The notes under the pieces: model-generated
What the model was told of the DNA's origin: nothing
What the model saw: the letters and a program-made list of their open reading frames with translations, nothing else
Database searches by the model: none
In this document: piece after piece, positions 1 through 5,563 of the stretch
Layout of the letters: every line of letters starts with the position of its first letter
Numbering within the stretch: the first letter of the stretch is position 1
Translations under genes and position numbers: made by a program
DNA from: Oceanococcus sp041619315
GTDB taxonomy: Bacteria > Pseudomonadota > Gammaproteobacteria > Nevskiales > Oceanococcaceae
Length of the DNA stretch: 7,691 nt
Assembly (NCBI GenBank): GCA_041619315.1
Contig: JBFKEC010000160.1
Location: forward strand, 1 to 7,691
Direction of reading: 5' to 3'

Positions 1-1
1 C

Positions 2-1015
2 ATGAACCTGGCCGTTTTTCAGTTGCTGATTGCCTTGCTGCAGGGCCAATCCTGCGCTGTCGCATTGCTCAACATCTCGCTACCGCCACAGATCGCGCTG
101 AGCTACGCCCATCTGGTACTGCCGCGCTGGCAACAGGGCACGCCTGAGCAGGCCTCAATACTCAGCCTGCAAGCGCAATGGCCACGCAACTCCAGTGATC
201 GTCTGCTGCTACGCGACAGTGCGCGTCAACGGCCCTTGTCCGCGATCGAACTGACTCGCTCCGGGCTGGCGCAAGACCCAGCATGTGCACTGGTGGTGTG
301 GCCAGAGTCAGCTCGTCTGCCACGTCTGCCTGACCAGGCCTGTGCCGCTGCCGCGCAACTAGCAGGTGAATATCAGCGCGCGATCCTGGCCAGTTGCCTG
401 GACTCTGATGATCACGGTCGCTATTTCCCCGCGCGCCTTTTCAATGCCTCCGGCTTGATTGGCGAACACCGCAAATCCCGCCTGATTCCGGTGTTCGAAT
501 CCCCCATCAAACCGCACCCACACCAGATTCGCCCGGGCCATGGCCCGGATGTGTTGCACGCACCGGGATTGCCGGCTATGTCCCCCTCAATTTGCTATGA
601 AGTGCATTTCCGCCATGACTTGCGTGAGGCCACCAAAAGCGGCGCCGGTGTGCTTGTGCACATGGCCAATTTCGCAGTCTTTCGGCACGCCACGATCAGC
701 GAATGGGATTTGGCCATGACTCGCTTTCGTGCGGTTGAAACGCGTCGTGCGGTGGTGCGCTCCGTCAATGCAGGACTGGCCGGCATGATTCTGCCCAGCG
801 GTCACTGGCAAGCAACCGTTGCGGCCGGCGAATCGGGCGCGCGCTGTTTCCGCGCCCCGCTGCATCATGCAATCAGCGTGTATGTGCGCTGGGGTGACAG
901 CGTGTTTCTTGGCTGCCTGGGCGTGCTTGTGTTGCTGATGCTGGCGACCACATCACAAACCCGCGCCAGCCTGGCAAGACCGGCATGGACGCGACACCGC
1001 AGGAGAAAATCATGA
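2..1015 (+). CDS. Apolipoprotein N-acyltransferase-like protein (nitrilase fold), N-terminus outside window
   Basis: This is the C-terminal part of an Lnt-like integral membrane enzyme. Lnt transfers an acyl chain to the N-terminal cysteine of lipoproteins in the inner membrane. The visible 337 residues start with a hydrophobic segment (about 1-40, probably the last membrane span before the catalytic domain). A carbon-nitrogen hydrolase domain follows, with the expected triad: Glu102 in VVWPES, Lys158 in HRKSRLIP and Cys198 in SICYE. Glu166 and Glu200 match further conserved acidic positions. A closing membrane helix follows the RWGD motif (about 297-317), then a basic tail. Lnt proteins are usually near 500 residues, so the first membrane helices probably lie left of base 1 and the ATG at 2 is probably not the true start. 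The usual N-D-x-W-F-G segment after the catalytic Cys is replaced by NFAVF (223-227) and several loops are short, so this looks like a divergent paralogue rather than the housekeeping enzyme. Its stop overlaps the next start. Confidence 0.8.
   Translation: MNLAVFQLLIALLQGQSCAVALLNISLPPQIALSYAHLVLPRWQQGTPEQASILSLQAQWPRNSSDRLLLRDSARQRPLSAIELTRSGLAQDPACALVVWPESARLPRLPDQACAAAAQLAGEYQRAILASCLDSDDHGRYFPARLFNASGLIGEHRKSRLIPVFESPIKPHPHQIRPGHGPDVLHAPGLPAMSPSICYEVHFRHDLREATKSGAGVLVHMANFAVFRHATISEWDLAMTRFRAVETRRAVVRSVNAGLAGMILPSGHWQATVAAGESGARCFRAPLHHAISVYVRWGDSVFLGCLGVLVLLMLATTSQTRASLARPAWTRHRRRKS
1001..1006 (+). promoter_or_regulatory. Strong Shine-Dalgarno for the 32-codon ORF
   Basis: AGGAGA lies five bases before the ATG at 1012, which is ideal spacing. 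The next in-frame ATG of the response regulator frame, at 1020, is 13 bases away and badly placed. The site therefore supports translation of the small ORF, not of an extended response regulator. Confidence 0.7.
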
Positions 1016-1110
1016 GAGCATGGAAGCCCTTGTTCACCATCGGGAAGACCATGGACAGCTGTTGCTGCGCGTGGCCTGGGTTGTTCGTGCACACGAGCAT
1101 GGTCGCTTGA
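1012..1110 (+). CDS. Small Cys-rich peptide (32 aa) between Lnt-like gene and two-component system
   Basis: No known family is recognised. The ATG at 1012 overlaps the stop of the upstream gene (ATGA) and has a near-perfect ribosome binding site. The TGA at 1108-1110 overlaps the TTG start of the response regulator, so the ORF fills the space between the two genes exactly. Twenty-seven of 32 codons end in G or C. The competing regulator frame over 1020-1106 has only 16 of 29, so this frame looks like the coding one. The peptide has a basic first half (Arg2, Lys5, Lys12), then Asp15-Ser16, three consecutive cysteines at 17-19, AWPG (20-23) and a mostly hydrophobic tail ending in Ala32. There is no classic signal peptide. 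It could be a modified or secreted signal peptide precursor, a metal- or redox-sensing peptide, or merely a leader ORF that couples translation of the regulator. Function is unknown. Confidence 0.55.
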   Translation: MRAWKPLFTIGKTMDSCCCAWPGLFVHTSMVA

Positions 1111-1772
1111 GCTACCGCGTTTTACTGGTCGAGGACGACCCGCATACACGCGAGCGCCTGGCTCGTTCGGTCCGTGAGCACGCCGAACTGGCCCTGGTCG
1201 GTCAGGCTGAAAATTGCGCCCAAGCCTTGGCGCTGATGCACCAGCACCATCCCGATGCCATGCTCGTCGATCTGGGTTTACCCGACGGCCATGGCACGGA
1301 TCTGATTCGCGCGGCAGAGAAACTGGACGTGGCGCCGCTGTGCATGGTGATCACCGCCTTTGGCGACGAAAAACACGTGATTGACGCGATCACCGCCGGC
1401 GCCTGTGCCTATGTGCTCAAGGATGCCAGCGCCCGCGAGATCACCCAGGCGATTTTGGACATGCGCGCTGGAGGCTCGCCGATCAGCGCCGCGGTTGCAC
1501 GCTACGTGCTGGCGCATTTTCGCAACGGCAGCAAGCCCGCTGATGCCAACCATGACGAGGTCGACCGCCCGGATTTCAGCGAGCGCGAAAATCAGGTTCT
1601 GCAACTGGTGGCCAAGGGCTATTCCTATCAGGAAATAGCCGATGGCCTGGATTTGTCGATCAATACCGTGCGTGAGCACATCCGCAAAATCTATCGCAAG
1701 CTTGCGGTCCGCTCACGCGGCGCGGCTGTGTACGAAGCACAGGCCCTGGGCCTGATCTCCAGCCAACCCTGA
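1107..1772 (+). CDS. NarL/LuxR-family response regulator
   Basis: This is a two-component response regulator of 221 residues when started at TTG 1107. The receiver domain (about 3-120) begins YRVLLVEDD, with the acidic pair Asp10/Asp11, phosphoacceptor Asp55 in MLVDLGLPDG, Thr83 and Lys105 in YVLKDA. A linker (about 125-155) leads to a LuxR-type helix-turn-helix (157-211) with the signatures FSERENQVL and SINTVREHI, which should bind DNA as a dimer after phosphorylation. The TTG start is preferred because the receiver strand begins at once, the upstream ORF ends there (TTGA overlap), and the in-frame extension to ATG 1020 adds 29 residues with non-coding-like codon use and no receiver homology. 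The ribosome binding site before TTG is weak, so translation is probably coupled to the small ORF. The partner kinase starts one base after the stop. Its targets are not visible; autoregulation or control of the neighbouring genes is possible. Confidence 0.9.
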   Translation: MSYRVLLVEDDPHTRERLARSVREHAELALVGQAENCAQALALMHQHHPDAMLVDLGLPDGHGTDLIRAAEKLDVAPLCMVITAFGDEKHVIDAITAGACAYVLKDASAREITQAILDMRAGGSPISAAVARYVLAHFRNGSKPADANHDEVDRPDFSERENQVLQLVAKGYSYQEIADGLDLSINTVREHIRKIYRKLAVRSRGAAVYEAQALGLISSQP

Positions 1773-1773
1773 T

Positions 1774-3672
1774 ATGTCTACGGCGAGCCGCCATTTGCTG
1801 GCACAGCGCACCTTTTACTTGCTGCTGATCGCGCTTTTCTGGCTCGCCAGCTTCGCCTTTCTAGCCCGACTGCACGCCGCCCCGCCCGAGCAGGCGATCA
1901 CCCAGATGCAGTTTCTGCCCAGCAACAGCAGTACTTTGCCGGCGCTGGACAACCCCGAATGGCAGCCGGTCACCCTGCCGCATGTGTGGAGTGACAGTGG
2001 CACCTTGGATCAGCTCCAGTTCGGCTGGTACCGCTACAGTCTGGAATGGCCGCAAGCCGTCGACCCGCACACCGGCGGGGCGCTGCTGATCTGGCAGCTG
2101 AGCATGTATGCGCAGCTTTACCTCGACGGCCAATGGCTGGGCGATGGCGGGGCCATGAACAGCCGGCCCGATCAATCTGGCGTGCGCAATGAATTTCGGC
2201 CGATGCTGGTGACCGTGCCGCAGCCCATGCTCACGCCCGGTCGCCACGAGTTGCTCATACTGTTGCGTGCCCAGCCACGCGGCAGCGGCTTCATGGGACC
2301 TATGGTGCGCGGCACTGCAGCCACGCTGGAGCCGGTTTATCACCAACGCTTTCTGCTCAAGACCACTTATTTGCAACTCGGCGCTGTGCTGATCGCCGCA
2401 ATCGCCCTGCCCATGGGGCTGCTCGGATTGTGGCGCCCACACGACTCGGTATATTTCTGGTTTGCCGCATTCGGCCTGATGTTTGCCATGAACACCGCAA
2501 TACTGACCGTCAGCCACCTGCCTTTTTCCGGCGTGTTTCTCGACTGGCTGTTTGCCGTAACCATCAATCTTGCTCTGGTGTCGGTGCTGATCTTCGTGCA
2601 CCGTTTTCTGAGCATGCGCAAGCCTCGGCTGGAACGCCTCCTGCTCAAGGCTTCACTGCTTGGCGCCGTCACACTGGCACTGGTTGCGTGGCTGGATCCG
2701 GCCAATCTGCACATCTGGTCGCGCGCCGGCTGGTGCACCGCCTCGGTCATCATGGCGGTGTATCCGGGGGTCATGATATTCCGGGCCTATTGGCACCGCG
2801 GTGCCAGTTCTGGATTCGTACTGATGCTGATGGGCACACTGATGTTGCTGCTGGGCATACGCGACGTGCTGGCAATCAACCACTGGTGGGTCAGCCCGGT
2901 GGAGGGTTACTGGACCCATTACTCGGTGCCGATCACATTTCTGGTCTTCAGCTACATTCTGTTTCGGCGTTTTCATCAGGCTTTGCAGGAATCGGAAACG
3001 CTCAACCGCGAACTGGTTGATCGGGTGCGCGAACGTGAACGCGACATCGAAGCCAAGCATGCCCAACTGCGTGAAGGCGAGCGCCAGCGTGATCTGTCGG
3101 CTGAACGCGAACGCATACTGCTGGATATGCACGATGGCATGGGCGGCACCCTGATCTCGACACTGTCACGCCTTGAATCAGATGGCGAGGGTGATTCCAT
3201 CGCCGCACAGTCCATGCGTTCGGCCATGGCCGATTTACGTTTGCTGTTGTTTTCCCTGGAACCCAACGCTGCGACCCTGCGCGCCAGCTTCGCCATGCTG
3301 CGTGATCGCCTTTCAGCCCAATGCGACGATGCCGGATTGCAATTGCACTGGGATGCGCGCGGCCTGCCGGATGACTACCAGTTGGAACGCCACGAAACCC
3401 TGCAACTAATGCGCATTGTTCAAGAGGCCTTTACCAATGTCCTCAAGCATGCTGATGCTGGGGTATTTGGTGTCCACATGAGCGTGGATGAACCCAGCGC
3501 AATCTTGCATGTGCGGCTTGAAGATGATGGCTGTGGCTTTGCAGATGACGCCTCTGCAGGCCACGGCGTCGGCCTGCGCAGCATGCGCACCCGTGCGGCC
3601 AGCTTCAACGCCAGCCTGAAGGTTAATAGCACCGCCGCAGGCACAACTATCACGCTGTCAAAACCGGCCTGA
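1774..3672 (+). CDS. Sensor histidine kinase with 7TMR-DISM-like input, HisKA_3 type
   Basis: This 632-residue membrane sensor kinase is almost certainly the partner of the preceding regulator, whose TGA lies one base upstream. An N-terminal membrane anchor or signal (about 13-33) is followed by a periplasmic beta-rich domain (about 36-190). Its motifs GWYRYSLEWP and YLDGQWLGDGG resemble the jelly-roll, sugar-binding-like domains of 7TMR-DISM receptors. Seven hydrophobic helices follow at about 197-220, 226-246, 252-279, 287-307, 318-340, 346-368 and 379-398. A charged coiled coil (400-447) leads to the HisKA_3 dimerisation segment with phosphoacceptor His453 in LLDMHDGMGG. The ATPase domain has an N box (EAFTNVLKHA, Asn555), a G1 motif (EDDGCGF, 583-589) and a G2 motif (GHGVGLRSM, from 596). 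All key residues are present, so it should be an active kinase. The ligand is unknown; carbohydrates are known for some jelly-roll relatives, and the adjacent small peptide is a speculative alternative. Confidence 0.93.
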   Translation: MSTASRHLLAQRTFYLLLIALFWLASFAFLARLHAAPPEQAITQMQFLPSNSSTLPALDNPEWQPVTLPHVWSDSGTLDQLQFGWYRYSLEWPQAVDPHTGGALLIWQLSMYAQLYLDGQWLGDGGAMNSRPDQSGVRNEFRPMLVTVPQPMLTPGRHELLILLRAQPRGSGFMGPMVRGTAATLEPVYHQRFLLKTTYLQLGAVLIAAIALPMGLLGLWRPHDSVYFWFAAFGLMFAMNTAILTVSHLPFSGVFLDWLFAVTINLALVSVLIFVHRFLSMRKPRLERLLLKASLLGAVTLALVAWLDPANLHIWSRAGWCTASVIMAVYPGVMIFRAYWHRGASSGFVLMLMGTLMLLLGIRDVLAINHWWVSPVEGYWTHYSVPITFLVFSYILFRRFHQALQESETLNRELVDRVRERERDIEAKHAQLREGERQRDLSAERERILLDMHDGMGGTLISTLSRLESDGEGDSIAAQSMRSAMADLRLLLFSLEPNAATLRASFAMLRDRLSAQCDDAGLQLHWDARGLPDDYQLERHETLQLMRIVQEAFTNVLKHADAGVFGVHMSVDEPSAILHVRLEDDGCGFADDASAGHGVGLRSMRTRAASFNASLKVNSTAAGTTITLSKPA

Positions 3673-3725
3673 TTGGCAGGCTGCGACGGAATCCAGCAGC
3701 ACCTGCATTTCACTGAATAACGTCT

Positions 3726-3740
3726 GGCGCGCCCCGCGCC
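3726..3740 (+). other. Short GC-rich hairpin between kinase and YHYH genes
   Basis: GGCGCG and CGCGCC form a perfect six-base stem around a three-base CCC loop. It lies 53 bases after the kinase stop and 34 bases before the YHYH start. No run of T follows, so it is not a typical intrinsic terminator. It may stabilise the kinase mRNA end or mark the boundary between two transcription units. The rest of the 102-base gap contains GAATAA at 3715-3720, a possible -10, but no convincing -35 at the right distance. Confidence 0.3.
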
Positions 3741-3774
3741 GGGCGCCTGAAACTGCCCACTGCCGGAGCCTCGC

Positions 3775-4815
3775 ATGACCCCGTTTAACACGCTCACCGC
3801 TATGCCTGCGGCACTCCGCGGCAAAGCCCTGATAGCCGGCCTGGCGGCAGTCATCAGCCTGTCGATGGCGGGCTGCAACGGCGGCGTGTCCTCCGAGGAT
3901 GGCGATGCCATCGCGGATACGGACACGGGCGCGGACAACAGCAACAGCGACACCAGCAGCACAAGCCTGACCGGCGCTGTCTTATGCGATTACAGCGATG
4001 TCACGCCGAACAATCAGGCGTCCTTGACCTACACCAGCACCTCGCAATGGACCTGCCCGGATTCAAGCCGTGATCTGATCGCCAACGGCATTCCTGACCA
4101 TGAAATCGGCACCTTCCCCAACCCGGACAACCCCAACACCATCGTCGAGCAGGATGTAGCCGCCAGTTTTACCCTGGACCCGGTGGAAACCAGCAGCGCG
4201 ACCATGCTTGGTGGCCCTGCCGGGGTCATCGCCTTCATGCTTAACGGTGTCAAGGTAGATGCCGGCACCGGCGGCTCCTGCGACGACAGCGGTCAGTCCT
4301 GCAGCCTGGGCGACCCCAGTGGCAACTGGAGTATCGAGGCGCTGGGCCAGACCAGTTTCGACTTCGGCACGGACTTCAACAATGCCCATGTCCAGCCCGA
4401 CGGCACCTACCACTACCATGGCGTGCCCGAAGGGTTTGTGGACAAACGTGGCGGCAACGCAGCAAGCGTAACCCTGATTGGCTGGGCGGCCGACGGCTTC
4501 CCAATCTACGCCCGCTATGGTTATGCCGACCCTTTCGATGCCAATTCGGACATTGTGACCATGCAGGGCAGCTATGACCTGGTCAGCGAGGTTCCGGACT
4601 CTCGCCCTTCGACCGAAGATTACCCGCTGGGCACTTTCACTCAGGACTGGATATTCGTTGAAGGCGCTGGTGACCTGGATGAATGCAATGGCCGCTTTGG
4701 CGTAACCCCGGATTTCCCCGAGGGGATTTACCACTACTACGCCACCGATACCTATCCCTACTTTCAACGTTGCGTGAAAGGCGAAGTGGCCGCCAGCAAC
4801 GGCCCGCCTCGCTAG
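3775..4815 (+). CDS. YHYH-domain lipoprotein
   Basis: This is a predicted lipoprotein of 346 residues with a YHYH domain. A lipoprotein signal occupies residues 1-33: basic Arg15 and Lys17, a hydrophobic core, and the lipobox-like LSMAGC with lipidated Cys34. An Asp/Ser/Thr-rich low-complexity linker (about 39-65) follows. The globular part begins near VLCDYSDV and carries the family hallmarks: WTCPDSSR, an IANGIPDHEIGTFPNP segment, DGTYHYHG with YHYH at 212-215, a W-A-A-D-G-F-P-I-Y motif and DLDECNGRFG. It ends with a degenerate second motif, IYHYYAT (YHYY, 319-322), leading to FQRCVKG. The histidine and tyrosine motifs suggest metal binding, but the family's biochemical role is not established. 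Start choice is supported by GGAG six bases upstream of ATG 3775 and by the signal peptide. The EF-hand gene starts 35 bases after the stop, so the two are probably co-transcribed. The linker suggests display away from the membrane surface. Confidence 0.88.
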   Translation: MTPFNTLTAMPAALRGKALIAGLAAVISLSMAGCNGGVSSEDGDAIADTDTGADNSNSDTSSTSLTGAVLCDYSDVTPNNQASLTYTSTSQWTCPDSSRDLIANGIPDHEIGTFPNPDNPNTIVEQDVAASFTLDPVETSSATMLGGPAGVIAFMLNGVKVDAGTGGSCDDSGQSCSLGDPSGNWSIEALGQTSFDFGTDFNNAHVQPDGTYHYHGVPEGFVDKRGGNAASVTLIGWAADGFPIYARYGYADPFDANSDIVTMQGSYDLVSEVPDSRPSTEDYPLGTFTQDWIFVEGAGDLDECNGRFGVTPDFPEGIYHYYATDTYPYFQRCVKGEVAASNGPPR

Positions 4816-4850
4816 CCGTGCGCCTCGCAGTTGTCTGCTCAAAAGCCCGC

Positions 4851-5405
4851 ATGCCAGGCCTGAAACAGCTCCGATTCAGCCGCCTGCTCACGCTGCTGGT
4901 CGCTGTCATAGCCAGCCACAGTGCCCAGGCCCACCTGATCGAGGCGCAACACGGCGCCCTCAACATCACCAGCGACGGTGTGTTCATGGTCTTGTCAGTG
5001 CCGGCTTCAGCCTTTTACGGCATCGATGACAATAACGATGAGCGGCTCAGCGCCGGCGAAATCCAGGCCCACCACAGCCGGATGTTGGGGCAGATCGAAA
5101 ACGGCCTGGCCCTGCTTGTTGATGGCACGCCGCAGCGCCTGAACAGCCCGCTGATCACGCCCACATTCGGCCACGGCAACCCGGCCCACAGTGCCTCACA
5201 GATTGTCATCACCGGCCGCTTCGCCATGCAGCACCCCAACGAGACGCTGGCGTTCCAGGCCAGCCTGTTCGGCAGCCACAAAGACGAACAACGGCTGAGC
5301 ATCAGCATCAAGCGGCCAGCACAAGCGCATCGTCAAACGGCCACACTGACCCCGCAACAGAATCAAGTGCCGCTGATGATCGTCAACGCGGCGACTGCGC
5401 CCTAG
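4851..5405 (+). CDS. Secreted EF-hand protein with predicted N-terminal histidine
   Basis: This is a small exported protein of 184 residues. The signal peptide covers 1-27 (basic Lys5, Arg8 and Arg11, core LLTLLVAVIA, cleavage after SAQA). The mature chain would then begin with His28 (HLIEAQHG). A complete EF-hand loop spans 59-70, with Asp59, Asn61, Asp63, Arg65, Ser67 and Glu70 at loop positions 1, 3, 5, 7, 9 and 12, so calcium binding is likely. The remainder is beta-rich with scattered histidines (nine in the mature chain, including His74-His75). An N-terminal histidine after signal cleavage is a known copper ligand in CopC and in lytic polysaccharide monooxygenases; whether this protein uses it that way is inference. 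Start ATG 4851 is chosen because it gives a clean signal peptide; an in-frame GTG at 4818 would add 11 residues. There is no strong ribosome binding site. The gene lies between the YHYH lipoprotein and COG0523 GTPase genes. Confidence 0.8.
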   Translation: MPGLKQLRFSRLLTLLVAVIASHSAQAHLIEAQHGALNITSDGVFMVLSVPASAFYGIDDNNDERLSAGEIQAHHSRMLGQIENGLALLVDGTPQRLNSPLITPTFGHGNPAHSASQIVITGRFAMQHPNETLAFQASLFGSHKDEQRLSISIKRPAQAHRQTATLTPQQNQVPLMIVNAATAP

Positions 5406-5406
5406 C

Positions 5407-5452
5407 GTTGCTGGAGGCGCACACCGATCTGGTGTGCAAGCGGGGCAGCAAC
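5407..5452 (+). other. Nested inverted repeat directly after the EF-hand gene stop
   Basis: An outer pair GTTGCTG (5407-5413) and CAGCAAC (5446-5452), each seven bases and perfectly complementary, encloses an inner perfect seven-base stem, GCACACC (5419-5425) and GGTGTGC (5431-5437), with loop GATCT. Five bases on the left and eight on the right separate the two stems as an internal loop. The structure begins two bases after the stop codon. No T tract follows, so it is not a canonical intrinsic terminator. It could be a 3' stabilising structure, a terminator of another type, or a regulatory RNA element ahead of the GTPase gene. Confidence 0.45.
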
Positions 5453-5534
5453 ACAAGGTGCCATGACGGCCAGAGGCCACATTGCGCGTTCAGTCTTTGC
5501 TCCATTGCCAGGGGCCGCATACCATGCGACGATT

Positions 5535-5553
5535 GTTACGTTATAACGTTTTG
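5535..5553 (+). promoter_or_regulatory. Putative Zur operator upstream of the COG0523 GTPase gene
   Basis: ACGTTATAACGT at 5538-5549 is a perfect 12-base palindrome with a GTTATAAC core, 14 bases before the GTPase start. It is strikingly AT-rich against its GC-rich surroundings. Zinc uptake regulator (Zur) boxes of proteobacteria have related GTTAT/ATAAC half sites, and COG0523 genes of the ZigA type are classic Zur targets. TATAAC inside it (5542-5547) could act as a -10, which would let repressor binding block the polymerase directly, but no good -35 is seen 17 bases upstream. Confidence 0.5.
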
Positions 5554-5563
5554 GCAATCAACG

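Noticed and set aside
1861..2601. Long open frame (246 codons) on the minus strand inside the kinase gene
   Set aside because: It is a composition-driven antisense shadow of a well-supported kinase with all catalytic motifs on the plus strand, and its translation shows no recognisable domain.
4063..4842. Long open frame (259 codons) on the minus strand inside the YHYH gene
   Set aside because: The plus strand encodes clear YHYH family motifs across this stretch. The antisense product is rich in Gly, Ala and Val with no known signature.
5407..5452. Integron attC recombination site
   Set aside because: attC sites begin with a YYYAAC-type box and end with a GTTRRR-type box. Here the outer arms are in the opposite order, and there is no integrase or cassette context.
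5505..5533. Sigma-70 promoter with TTGCCA at 5505-5510 as -35
   Set aside because: At 17 bases spacing the -10 would be GACGAT, a poor match, so I could not support a specific promoter call.
5408..5563. N-terminal extension of the GTPase to position 5408
   Set aside because: The added residues show no family similarity and would read through the inverted repeat and the Zur-like operator. The ATG at 5564 gives the standard family start.
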